Origin: Kordia antarctica
GTDB lineage: Bacteria; Bacteroidota; Bacteroidia; Flavobacteriales; Flavobacteriaceae
Direction of reading: 5' to 3'
Length of the DNA: 64,000 nt
Assembly (NCBI RefSeq): GCF_009901525.1
Contig: NZ_CP019288.1
Span: 3,687,501 to 3,751,500, forward strand
The notes under the pieces were generated by a model. It was not told the origin of the DNA. It saw only the letters and a program-made list of their open reading frames with translations, and ran no database searches. Below, one piece after another: positions 34,852-43,769 of the stretch. A program made the position numbers and the translations under genes. Positions within the stretch are counted from its first letter, which is position 1, and every line of letters starts with the position of its first letter.

Positions 34852-37728
34852 ATGAAAAAAAAATTACACTTATTATTCCTACTGTTTGCTAGTATTGCAT
34901 TCGGACAAGTAACTATTTCGCCATCACCTTTTGAAGTAAACCAACTAATTACCATTACGGTTGACATCAATAGTTCGGCAACGGATTGTGCAGGAATCAC
35001 AAACCCAGATAAAGTATACATGCACTCAGGTGTTGGAACCGATAGCAATCCGTGGACATATGTCGTTGGAAATTGGGGACAAGATGATGGTATCGGAGAA
35101 ATGACAAACATCAGCGGAAGCTTATGGCAAATTCAAATTACGCCTGAAACCTATTATGGTTTAACAATGGCACAAGCTGAAACTATAACCAAAATGGGAA
35201 TGGTTTTCAGAAACAAATCAGGAACACAAGAATTGAAAGCTTCAGGTTGTAATGACTTTTTCTTTGATGTTGGAGCGTTTCAAGCAACACTAGTTACACC
35301 AAATGACGGAAGCACTACGATTTTAGCTTCTGGATCAAACTTATCTATTACCGCAAATAATTCTGGCGGAAGCGCAGCCTATGTGTTAAAAGCAAACGGA
35401 ACAACGATTAACTCAAACAATGGTTCGTCTTATTCGTACACAGATACAAATATCACAGCCAATAAAAATTATGTATTAGAAGTTACGCTAAGCGGAACAA
35501 CTATTTCAAAGAATTTCAATGTAATTATCAATCCAGGAACGGCGACACAAGCGTTGCCAGCAGGAATGGAAGATGGTATCAATTACAATACAGACACAAC
35601 AAAAGCAACATTGGTATTAGATGCGCCAAACAAAGATTTCGTATACATCGCAGGAAGTTTCAATAACTGGCAACCTGACGGAACGTATGCTATGAAAAAA
35701 GATGGAACTACGGGGAAATTTTGGTTAGAAGTTGACGGATTAACGCCTGGACAAAACTACACATATCAATATTGGGTTGTTGACGAAACACCAATAGCAA
35801 ACTCTCCATCATTAGTAAAAACGGCTGACCCTTATTCAACATTGGTATTATCGCCATTTGATGATCCTTTTATTCCAGCTTCAACATATCCAAACCTTCC
35901 AACATATCCTGCGGGACAAGAACGTGAAGTTACAGTTTTACAAACAGGACAAACGCCATATGCTTGGCAAGTAACAAACTTTGCAAAGCCTAAAAAAGAA
36001 GATTTAATTGTGTACGAAGTATTAATTCGTGATTTTGATGCGGATAGAAACTTCCAAAACTTAATTGATCGTATTGACTACTTTAAAAACTTAAATGTAA
36101 ACGCAATTGAGTTAATGCCAATCATGGAATTTGAAGGAAATGAAAGTTGGGGATACAACACGGCTTTTCATTTAGCATTAGATAAATATTACGGAACTTC
36201 GGATAAATTCAAAGAATTTGTAGACTTATGTCATCAAAATGGAATTGCGGTTATTTTAGATGTCGCTCTAAACCATGCATTTGGTAGAAACCCAATGGTG
36301 CGTATGTGGATGAATGATCCAGATAATGACGGTTGGGGCGATCCAAGTTCGGAAAACCCTTATTTCAATCAAGTAGCAACGCACAGTTACAGTGTTGGAT
36401 CTGATTTTAATCATCAACAATCAAGAACACAATATTATACAGAACGTGTGATAAAACATTGGATTGAAGAATACAATATTGATGGTTTCCGTTGGGATTT
36501 AACCAAAGGATTCACGCAAGAATGTACGTCTGGCGATGATGGTTGTACAAACGGTTACAGAAATGATCGTGTGGCAATCTTAAAGCAATACGCTGATTAT
36601 TCTTGGAGTTTAGATGCGAATCATTACGTAATCTTTGAACATTTAGGTCAAGACAACGAAGAAAAGCAATGGGCAGATTATCGCTTGGGCGAAGGAAAAG
36701 GAATTATGATGTGGGGAAAAATGACCGATCAATACAATCAATTAACCAAAGGATTTGCTTCCAATGCTAATATTTCTCGTATGGGACATAATAGTAGAGG
36801 TTTCAACGGACCACGATTAATTGGTTATGCGGAAAGTCATGATGAAGAACGATTAATGTACAAAAACCTTCAAGAAGGAAATACAGCATTATCATCTCAT
36901 AATGTACAAAACTTAAATACTGCATTATCAAGAATGTCTGCGTTAGGCGCGGCTTCTTTAACGATTCCTGGACCAAAAATGATTTGGCACTTTGGCGCGT
37001 TAGGAATGGAAAACTCCATTTTTACTTGCGGAAACGGAAGTGTAAATACACCAAGTGATCCAACAGCGGGCGATTGTAAACTAGATACAAAACCACAACC
37101 ACAATGGACAAATAATTGGCTTGCGGATGCAAACAGAGCTAAAATTTATAACGATTGGGCACGAATTATTCAACTAAAAGTTAATGAGCCAGTTTTTGAA
37201 GCAAACTACGCAATCAGTCCGTATATCAATGATATCAGACAACGTATTTATCTTTGGGATGATACAATTCCTGTTACTGAATTAAAAAATGTAGTGATTT
37301 TGTGTAATTTTTCTGTGGCAGATTTAACGATTGTTCCAGATTTTCCTTATCCAGGAACTTGGTACGATTTAATGGACGAAACTGGTGCAACAAGTATGAT
37401 TGTAACCAATACGGCAGATCCGATTGCAATTCCTGCGGGACAATTTAGAATCTTTGGAAACCAACAATCTGTATTAAGTACGCAACAATTCCAAAGCATA
37501 TCAAATACAATCTCGTTATATCCAAATCCTGCTTCGAGTAGTTTTAAACTAGACAAAAAAGTAGAAGAAGTATTGATTTATGATATCACAGGAAAGCAAA
37601 TCAAATCGTTTGAAGGTGGATTTACAGCAGGACAAACATTTGATATTTCAGAATTATCAAAAGCGTTGTACTTAGTAAAAATTATTTCTAACGAAGGAAC
37701 AGCAACAAAACGATTGCTTATTGAGTAA
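34852..37728 (+). CDS. Multidomain GH13 alpha-amylase with T9SS sorting domain
   Basis: A 958-aa secreted amylase. Signal peptide (LHLLFLLFASIAFG), an N-terminal beta module with VYMHSGVGTDSNPWTYVVGN (about 20-135), an Ig-like part, a CBM48-type module (VYIAGSFNNWQPDG, about 260-330), the GH13 barrel (about 380-800) with AVILDVALNHAFGRNP, IDGFRWDLTKGF (nucleophile Asp), YVIFEHLGQDN (Glu) and GYAESHDEERL (Asp), and a C-terminal type A T9SS sorting domain starting ISLYPNPASSSFKLD and ending KRLLIE. So it is exported by type IX secretion to the surface, where it starts starch breakdown for SusCD. Confidence 0.95.
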   Translation: MKKKLHLLFLLFASIAFGQVTISPSPFEVNQLITITVDINSSATDCAGITNPDKVYMHSGVGTDSNPWTYVVGNWGQDDGIGEMTNISGSLWQIQITPETYYGLTMAQAETITKMGMVFRNKSGTQELKASGCNDFFFDVGAFQATLVTPNDGSTTILASGSNLSITANNSGGSAAYVLKANGTTINSNNGSSYSYTDTNITANKNYVLEVTLSGTTISKNFNVIINPGTATQALPAGMEDGINYNTDTTKATLVLDAPNKDFVYIAGSFNNWQPDGTYAMKKDGTTGKFWLEVDGLTPGQNYTYQYWVVDETPIANSPSLVKTADPYSTLVLSPFDDPFIPASTYPNLPTYPAGQEREVTVLQTGQTPYAWQVTNFAKPKKEDLIVYEVLIRDFDADRNFQNLIDRIDYFKNLNVNAIELMPIMEFEGNESWGYNTAFHLALDKYYGTSDKFKEFVDLCHQNGIAVILDVALNHAFGRNPMVRMWMNDPDNDGWGDPSSENPYFNQVATHSYSVGSDFNHQQSRTQYYTERVIKHWIEEYNIDGFRWDLTKGFTQECTSGDDGCTNGYRNDRVAILKQYADYSWSLDANHYVIFEHLGQDNEEKQWADYRLGEGKGIMMWGKMTDQYNQLTKGFASNANISRMGHNSRGFNGPRLIGYAESHDEERLMYKNLQEGNTALSSHNVQNLNTALSRMSALGAASLTIPGPKMIWHFGALGMENSIFTCGNGSVNTPSDPTAGDCKLDTKPQPQWTNNWLADANRAKIYNDWARIIQLKVNEPVFEANYAISPYINDIRQRIYLWDDTIPVTELKNVVILCNFSVADLTIVPDFPYPGTWYDLMDETGATSMIVTNTADPIAIPAGQFRIFGNQQSVLSTQQFQSISNTISLYPNPASSSFKLDKKVEEVLIYDITGKQIKSFEGGFTAGQTFDISELSKALYLVKIISNEGTATKRLLIE

Positions 37729-37827
37729 TCTCAAATTGAGATAACATTTTTTCCAATAAAGAATAGGCTAAATAATATTTGATTAAACTTGTGTTATATA
37801 ATTAAAAATTAGGAAAAAAATGTTTTT

Positions 37828-37857
37828 AAAAAGTCGCTATGAAAATAGCGACTTTTT
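37828..37857. terminator. Bidirectional Rho-independent terminator
   Basis: AAAAAGTCGCTAT (37828-37840), GAAA loop, ATAGCGACTTTTT (37845-37857): a perfect 13-bp stem between convergent genes, serving the amylase on plus and the haem lipoprotein on minus. Confidence 0.9.
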
Positions 37858-37886
37858 GTTGTTTACAATTATATAAGTAACTGATA

Positions 37887-39284
37887 TTACTGATCGTCTT
37901 CTTTCTTTGTATCTTTTTCTATGATTTCCACTTGCTTTTGTGCCATTCCAAACATAAAGCTATAATCGGAAGCATATTCCTTTCCATCTTCTCTATTACT
38001 AATTCCGGCATTAATATGACAATCTAAACAGGAAATTCCTTGTATATAGGTTTCCATCGTTACATTTGTTAAGACTGTTGGTGTTTTTCCGCCATTTTTC
38101 AAAGGTGTAAACTTATTATTATCAACATCAGCAACTGAGCTTGATGGCCATTGACTATCAACTAATTTGTAATACTGAAATACACTTTTCGGATTCAACT
38201 CAGCAATTCTTTCTTTTACAAAATCATTTAAGACAATAGCATCTTCTCGTGGTGCTGCAGCAGGATCTTTAATAACTTGAATAGGCTTAGTTATTGGATC
38301 TTTACCGACAACAGGCGTTTTATTTGCAGGTTCATCAGACTTCTCAGGATTGTACAATAACCAATCTACATCAGATTCTTTTACATTTGTTTCTGGCGCT
38401 AAATCCTCATGTTCAAAAGTAGCCCAATGAAACTGTGGCATTGAAGGTGTTTTTTGAATAATATGTAACCCTACCAAGCCTAATTTCGTTTCTTTGTAAT
38501 CTCCCAAGATGATGCTATCTCTACTTTTTACTACAACTTTTTGTGGAACCATCGCTGTAATTATTTTATAACGACTTTTAAGTCTGTCGTAATCTGTTTC
38601 GGGAATAACGCGCCAAGCAGCTTTAACTTCTATAGAACCATTTGGCAACCAGATTCCTTGTTTTTGCGCAAATTCTTTTTGTGCATCCACATCATATAAT
38701 TTGTTAGAAACTATATACTCAAACTCTGTGTAATTTGTTTTGATTTCATACCAAATTAAATTTCCATTTTGATCCGTTAACCAAGATGTTCCGCCAGAAG
38801 CCTGAAACAGTTCGTTTACCACTTCAGCATCATCATCAAACTTACTAAAATCTCCGATAGATCTCTCAGATTTATTATCCGTTGAGGTTGTATCCATTAA
38901 CATTTCAAGGTTGCTTCCCCATTGTGTAGGTGTACGATCTGTAAAGATACTTTCAGAACTTTTATAGGTTCCGAATGTCATTGGTGTTAAATCGCCTGGT
39001 TTTCCCCAATCTTCAATATTTTTAGAACGATCAGGTTGTCCTGCTTCCGATTGGCTAGACGGCCATGTAAGCGCAATAAATGATTGCCAAGCAAAGGTAT
39101 TGGCACATTGTTGATTTAGTATTTTTACATCCAATGGATTATTAGGCGAAAAAACCAAGGTATCACATCCTGCGCCACAGGCTTTTGAAGCAGATATATC
39201 TGCATATTTATGCTTTGTATTATTGCAGCTAAAAACCATAATCATTGCTACAATTGTTATGAAACTTATAATTCTTATTTTCAT
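37887..39284 (-). CDS. Lipoprotein with single c-type haem motif, function unknown
   Basis: A 465-aa lipoprotein (signal FITIVAMIMVFSCNNTKH, Cys20). Near the C-terminus (about residue 418) is GISCLDCHINAGISN, a CxxCH motif for covalent haem c. The N-terminal part holds FAWQSFIALTWPSSQSEAG, a block I have a sense of having seen in uncharacterised cytochrome-like proteins. There is no second CxxCH. It is the last gene of a minus-strand set with the 603-aa exported protein (12 bp) and the pyruvoyl decarboxylase. A redox role in the periplasm or outer membrane is inferred from the haem motif only. Confidence 0.75.
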   Translation of the reverse strand: MKIRIISFITIVAMIMVFSCNNTKHKYADISASKACGAGCDTLVFSPNNPLDVKILNQQCANTFAWQSFIALTWPSSQSEAGQPDRSKNIEDWGKPGDLTPMTFGTYKSSESIFTDRTPTQWGSNLEMLMDTTSTDNKSERSIGDFSKFDDDAEVVNELFQASGGTSWLTDQNGNLIWYEIKTNYTEFEYIVSNKLYDVDAQKEFAQKQGIWLPNGSIEVKAAWRVIPETDYDRLKSRYKIITAMVPQKVVVKSRDSIILGDYKETKLGLVGLHIIQKTPSMPQFHWATFEHEDLAPETNVKESDVDWLLYNPEKSDEPANKTPVVGKDPITKPIQVIKDPAAAPREDAIVLNDFVKERIAELNPKSVFQYYKLVDSQWPSSSVADVDNNKFTPLKNGGKTPTVLTNVTMETYIQGISCLDCHINAGISNREDGKEYASDYSFMFGMAQKQVEIIEKDTKKEDDQ

Positions 39285-39296
39285 TGTAAATTCTTT

Positions 39297-41108
39297 TTAA
39301 ATGGATTTCTTTTCTGGAAGTGTTCCTGCTGCAACAACTTCTATTAAATGCGGAACTGCCAATCCAAAATTATTGTTAGTGACCAACATGCTATATTGAC
39401 CAACAGGTACATTTGCTGGTACTTCTACGCTAATATTAAAAGTATATTCATTGCCTTCAGTAAGCGTTGCATAAGCCGCATCTGTGCCAACATACGTAGA
39501 AGTCACTTTAATATTCGTTTCTGGGAAACTAATTTCAACATTGAAATCTTCAGGTTTCACATTTCTACCATGTGCATCTATAACATTATCAATAACCACC
39601 GCAAGATTAGTAACAGTGCTACCTTGTGCTACTTGTGTAATATTGCTTGTCACGTTTGCTTTTATATTCAATTGATTCTTCTTGCTAATACTAGCTTTTA
39701 AGATATTTGCGTCTACAAAATAACTTACACCAACAATTCCATTATCAGCAGTACAATCTAATTCTCTAGCTTTTGAACTTGTCGTAGCTGGTTTTCCTGC
39801 AGCTGCCAATTGTACTTTAATGGTTTCCATAACTTGTGAACCGTATTCAATTTTCTTTCCTAATACTTTAAAATCATTCAACGTAATACTAGAATCCCAA
39901 CTGTCAGGAACTTCCATAATCATGTGTAGAATCATATTATTAGGATAATCTGGTGCACTTTTAACACCTCTAACAAAACGAAAACAATCTTCTATTTTAG
40001 CTCCTTCTGGCGCGTTTGCAGGAAGTTCAAAATATTGATATGAAGGTTCTTGCAAATACAATCCTACAGGATTTAATAACGTTACTTCCAAACCTTGTTG
40101 TACCGCTTGATACACGTTTTGTCCAATATGCGGATCACTATGTCTGTACGCTCTTCCGTATTTACTACAACAAACTAATGTATTGGCTGAAGCATTTTCT
40201 TGCTCATTATAACTTCTTAAAACAGCTCCACCGCCAGCAAGTACAATCTCTGCACTTAACTCATTTGGCGGACTCGTTAAATGCATGGCGCCACCAGAAG
40301 TTGCGGTCATTTTGGTTCCAGAATTCCATTTATTGATCGGATTATAAGTGGCTCTTCCTGTTGTCCTGTCGTATACGATTGCATTATTTTCGTCTCTTAA
40401 GTATAAATCTTCTAACTGTATGTTTTCGTTTTTTAGTGTTGTACGATAAATTTCTAACACTTTTTCTGGATCAATTTTCCACATTGTCCAGTAATATTCT
40501 GGGTTTTCACAGGTAAAATGTAATCTTACGAGCTTTTCGCTAGCATTCTTCATAATACCCATTTCGCAGTATTCATCTAACCAGCCTCTTGGTCCAAGTG
40601 GATCAAATAATTTTACCTCTTTCGGATTTGGATTGCAAGGATTTTTAGGAATAAACACTATACTGTCTTTGTACTTTGCTTGATACGCTTCTGGTCCAAT
40701 ATCGACCATTTCGTACATGTGGTTTAGTCCTTCTGATTTGTATTTTGCATTGAATTTTTGCTCTAAATAGTGAAATACTCTTCCTGGAAAAGCTTCCCAA
40801 CGTACAGGAATTTGCGCTGCTCCATCAAAGAAATTATCTTTATCTTTTGGATTTACATACGTTTTACCTGGAACGGTAAAGTCATAACCGCCGCTTAAAT
40901 TATAATTGGCAGATGTTACGGTATATCTGTTTACATACTTATCCCAAGCATCTTCAAAAGCGGCTCTTTTCTCAAGATCTTGAAAGTCTTTTTTACTTTG
41001 ATATGCTGGTGTATTGAATGTAAAACTGTCATCTTTTGAAGCTTTCATATTTACAAACAAAGCTGCGAAAACAATCAAAAGGACAATTGGAATGATGATT
41101 TTTTTCAT
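39297..41108 (-). CDS. Exported protein of unknown function, 603 aa
   Basis: One N-terminal hydrophobic segment (IIIPIVLLIVFAALFVNM) anchors or exports the protein. The body contains PVRWEAFPGRVFHYLEQ, LFDPLGPRGWLDEYCEMGIM, PEYYWTMWKIDPEKVLEIYR and a C-terminal Ig-like beta domain (about 480-590, with VPANVPVGQYSMLVTNN). Several Cys (including CC in LVCCSKYGRAYRH) lie in the central part. I do not recognise a family. It sits between the decarboxylase (40 bp) and the haem lipoprotein (12 bp), so the three are likely one operon; it could be an enzyme acting on the decarboxylation product. Confidence 0.7.
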   Translation of the reverse strand: MKKIIIPIVLLIVFAALFVNMKASKDDSFTFNTPAYQSKKDFQDLEKRAAFEDAWDKYVNRYTVTSANYNLSGGYDFTVPGKTYVNPKDKDNFFDGAAQIPVRWEAFPGRVFHYLEQKFNAKYKSEGLNHMYEMVDIGPEAYQAKYKDSIVFIPKNPCNPNPKEVKLFDPLGPRGWLDEYCEMGIMKNASEKLVRLHFTCENPEYYWTMWKIDPEKVLEIYRTTLKNENIQLEDLYLRDENNAIVYDRTTGRATYNPINKWNSGTKMTATSGGAMHLTSPPNELSAEIVLAGGGAVLRSYNEQENASANTLVCCSKYGRAYRHSDPHIGQNVYQAVQQGLEVTLLNPVGLYLQEPSYQYFELPANAPEGAKIEDCFRFVRGVKSAPDYPNNMILHMIMEVPDSWDSSITLNDFKVLGKKIEYGSQVMETIKVQLAAAGKPATTSSKARELDCTADNGIVGVSYFVDANILKASISKKNQLNIKANVTSNITQVAQGSTVTNLAVVIDNVIDAHGRNVKPEDFNVEISFPETNIKVTSTYVGTDAAYATLTEGNEYTFNISVEVPANVPVGQYSMLVTNNNFGLAVPHLIEVVAAGTLPEKKSI

Positions 41109-41148
41109 TTTAAAGTTTATTTGGTATTAGTTAGTATTGGTTGAATGT

Positions 41149-42459
41149 TTAATTAGCAACTGCTATTTCAGAATTTATAGGAACTATTTTTGAATCTTCT
41201 CCTTGTGTTCCTTGTGGAATTGCTGGTAATGAAAAATTAGCAATCGCTCCTTTTTGAAAAAGCACACAATGTGTAGAACCGCCAAACTGAAAATACCCAA
41301 TTTGCTCTCCTTTTTTCACTTTATCTCCTTTTTTCACCGTAATTAAACACGAAGAAACTTCTGCCATTCCAATAGGCATTACGCAAACCATTCCTAGTTT
41401 TGGATCGCCACTTTCTATGAAAATTAAAGCTCTTGCGGCAACTTGTGCTAAATATCCTTGTGAGTTATTCGGTCCAGCCGGATCAAACCCTTCGGAAGCT
41501 GCCTCTGAATAATAAGTTCCGTCAATATTTTTAATATCTACAATAGTTCCATCAATCGGCGTATGCCAACGGTGATAATTTTCTGCACTTAAATACGCCT
41601 GATATACAGTTCCGCCAACATAATAATCAACGTGGTTTCCGTCTAGCATGTGTTCTAATGAATACGGTTGTCCTTTAATCCAAAATTGATTTGTTTTTTG
41701 AACATTCGCGCTAATTTTCAATGGAGCAGATTCACAAGCACTTACAATTACTTTTTTGTCTTTTGGTGAAGCCACAGGTCTTTTTCCTGATTTAAATTCA
41801 CGAATAAAGAAATCATTCCACGATTTGAATCCCCAAAAAGGTTTTTTAGGATCATGAATAAAGTTTTGCATTTGCAATGCTTTGTAGGCACTTTTACTCA
41901 TCCAACCATTTGGACCAGTATTTAATACGTACAATGAATCAGGAGAATCTAGATATTTATTCCATTTTTTCAATATTCTTTTGAGTGCTTTGTTCACTTT
42001 TTCATCCGCAAAAGCGGCTAAACCTGCTGGCGTAATCATAGGAAAATCTAAAATAGCATTGATTGGAAAACCAACCATTCCTGTCGTATTATATTCAGGA
42101 GCCGTTGTTAGCACATGATTCATAATCAGCAACATTTCTTGATAATTTTCAATCTTTACATCTCCGCTTCCTGCTGGTGGCGCAAACGTTGGTTGTTGCT
42201 GAAACATTTGTGTAAAGTACATGTTAATGATAGGATCTGTTTCTATCAAATTTTTGAATTTTCTAACAGAAGGATCAAGCTTTCGCTTCTTTTTCTTCGC
42301 TTCTTTTTTAGTTTTTGCTAACCATAATGCGGCAGTTTCTATGGTTGGTAACCAATTTCCCATTCGGTTGGTTACTGGCATATGTGTTGAGTCACTCTTT
42401 TGCTGTTTCATACTATTTATGGTGGTTAGGGTTCGTTGATTTTTTGATACATTATGCAT
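41149..42459 (-). CDS. Phosphatidylserine decarboxylase-family pyruvoyl enzyme
   Basis: A 436-aa member of the PSD family with an extra N-terminal domain (about 30-190) as in the longer PSD-like amino-acid decarboxylases, for example fungal tryptophan decarboxylase PsiD. The C-terminal domain shows HRWHTPIDGTIVDI, GMVCVMPIGMAEVSSC and the self-cleavage region YFQFGGSTHCVLFQKG, with Ser about 395 expected to become the pyruvoyl group; the usual LGST is GGST here. No membrane segment or signal is visible. The start may instead be a later Met (17 or 27). Because the genome neighbourhood is not lipid-related, the substrate may be an amino acid rather than phosphatidylserine. Confidence 0.85.
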   Translation of the reverse strand: MHNVSKNQRTLTTINSMKQQKSDSTHMPVTNRMGNWLPTIETAALWLAKTKKEAKKKKRKLDPSVRKFKNLIETDPIINMYFTQMFQQQPTFAPPAGSGDVKIENYQEMLLIMNHVLTTAPEYNTTGMVGFPINAILDFPMITPAGLAAFADEKVNKALKRILKKWNKYLDSPDSLYVLNTGPNGWMSKSAYKALQMQNFIHDPKKPFWGFKSWNDFFIREFKSGKRPVASPKDKKVIVSACESAPLKISANVQKTNQFWIKGQPYSLEHMLDGNHVDYYVGGTVYQAYLSAENYHRWHTPIDGTIVDIKNIDGTYYSEAASEGFDPAGPNNSQGYLAQVAARALIFIESGDPKLGMVCVMPIGMAEVSSCLITVKKGDKVKKGEQIGYFQFGGSTHCVLFQKGAIANFSLPAIPQGTQGEDSKIVPINSEIAVAN

Positions 42460-42755
42460 TGTATCAAATATGTAATAATAAACCTAAACTTTATAGCGCA
42501 AAAGCATGCGTTTTGAAAACTAGGTATTACTACTTGGAGAAAAATGGTGTTTTATTCAATTGTAATTGATTTAAGTTTGATATAATTTGAAAAACGATTA
42601 GTTTAGAGGATAACTGAAGATTAAGAGATAAGAAAGTTTAGTTATAGTACAAGTTATATACAAAAGGAAAAAAGCAATAAGCCTCATATTTTTATTTCTT
42701 ACAGAGCATTAATGAGTATTTATTATATACTCACAGTAATATTTTTTCGATTTTG
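42460..42755. other. Intergenic region before the retron
   Basis: About 300 bp, A/T-rich, between the divergent decarboxylase and the retron promoter. I see no gene, terminator or clear promoter for the decarboxylase. Confidence 0.35.
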
Positions 42756-42786
42756 TTTGGAGAATCCAAAATAATCTTTATCTTTG
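42756..42786 (+). promoter_or_regulatory. Consensus Bacteroidota promoter of the retron
   Basis: TTTG (42756-42759), 19-bp spacer, TATCTTTG (42779-42786), an exact match to the TTTG/TAnnTTTG primary sigma consensus. Transcription should start near 42793, far upstream (about 400 bp) of the first ORF, as expected if a non-coding RNA is made first. Confidence 0.75.
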
Positions 42787-42792
42787 CACCAT

Positions 42793-43190
42793 AAGTTCTT
42801 TGAAAGAGTATTGAAAAATTGTAGTAATTAAAATTCAAACTACTAAAGTGTATTAAGTTACACAACCAATTATGGTTCTATTGGCGACGGCACGTAGCAC
42901 TCTGAAAAGAAGGCAACGGTGAAACTCGGTTTAGGCAAACGCTGAAAACACGAAGTCATTCAATAAGGGAAATTGTAAAGATGTATTTAGGGAAACACTT
43001 GAAAACACTTGAAACCAATCCGAATTGAATAAAACTGATAACTTGCTAAAATGTATTAATTTAAGATATATAGTTATAAGTAGCAAGGAATAATTTTGGG
43101 GTGATAATGTGAACAACGCATATTGAATTTAATTACAAGCGTATTGTAAATGTAGCAAGGTGATATTGCCTTATAATTAAATACATTAAA
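42793..43190 (+). ncRNA. Putative retron msr-msd non-coding RNA
   Basis: About 400 bp of non-coding but less A/T-biased, structured sequence between the promoter and the 81-aa ORF, in the position of retron ncRNA. Visible structure: GTGTA/TACAC (42848-42863), CCAAT/ATTGG (42866-42884), AAAC/GTTT near 42925, ATTCAAT/ATTGAAT (42958-42964 with 43024-43030), CTTGCTA/TAGCAAG (43042-43048 with 43081-43087) and CAACGC with GCGTATTG near 43113-43146. A candidate a1/a2 pairing is 42847-42860 with 43174-43187 (13 of 14 positions, two as GU). Exact ends, branching G and msd limits are not determinable by eye; A/T-rich pairing may be chance. Confidence 0.55.
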
Positions 43191-43193
43191 GAT

Positions 43194-43439
43194 ATGCGTC
43201 AAAAGCACAATTATCAACACGTTGATGGTCTTATACTTGGTATAAAGACTATCCTTTCTGAGAACCGTTGTTCATTCTCAGACGAAGAAAAAGTTCATTT
43301 ATCCAATGCTATTGGATATTTAGAAAACTCTAAAAAAGAAAGCGATAAAAAGCCTATAAATTGGAGTTTAGTTTTCAAAGGAATTGATTTACTCAACAGA
43401 GTAATAATCAATCTTGATGATTTCACGAACATTTTCTGA
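43194..43439 (+). CDS. Small unknown protein of the retron operon
   Basis: An 81-aa protein starting MRQKHNYQHVDGLILGIKTI, predominantly helical, without Cys, signal or membrane segment. I recognise no family. It lies between the retron non-coding region and the HTH gene (36 bp), on the same strand, so it is probably cotranscribed. Codon use and length are plausible for a real gene, and it might be a toxin/effector or a partner of the HTH protein. That is a guess from position. Confidence 0.6.
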   Translation: MRQKHNYQHVDGLILGIKTILSENRCSFSDEEKVHLSNAIGYLENSKKESDKKPINWSLVFKGIDLLNRVIINLDDFTNIF

Positions 43440-43475
43440 CCTGGCACCCCATAAATTTTTTCAAACATCTAAAAC

Positions 43476-43769
43476 ATGGATTTAGGATTAGCGATAAAAT
43501 CAATTAGGAAACAAAAAGGTTTAAACCAAAACCAATTTGCGCAGTTATGCGATATCACCCAAGCATATTTATCACAAATTGAAAATAACAATAAGGAACC
43601 TAACCTTTCGACTTTGAAAACCATTTCAAATGAGTTAGAGATGCCTTTGCCTATTCTATTTTTTCTATCAATCGATAGTAACGATATCAGTCCAGAAAAG
43701 GTAGATGCTTTTAACATAATTGCACCCTCTGTAAAATCATTGATAAATCAATTCTTTGCTACTCAATGA
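43476..43769 (+). CDS. XRE-family HTH protein of the retron
   Basis: A 97-aa protein with a Cro/CI-type HTH at residues about 5-60: LGLAIKSIRKQKGLNQNQFA followed by QLCDITQAYLSQIENNNKEP. The short C-terminal tail is hydrophobic/helical. Its stop overlaps the RT start (ATGA at 43766-43769), so translation is coupled. From memory, retrons with a small HTH partner form their own type (type VI); the HTH protein could act as repressor or effector regulator. Confidence 0.88.
   Translation: MDLGLAIKSIRKQKGLNQNQFAQLCDITQAYLSQIENNNKEPNLSTLKTISNELEMPLPILFFLSIDSNDISPEKVDAFNIIAPSVKSLINQFFATQ

Noticed and set aside
42793-43190. tRNA or group II intron RNA upstream of the reverse transcriptase
   Set aside because: No cloverleaf with CCA/TTC arm and no domain V-like stem was found; RT motifs are retron type.
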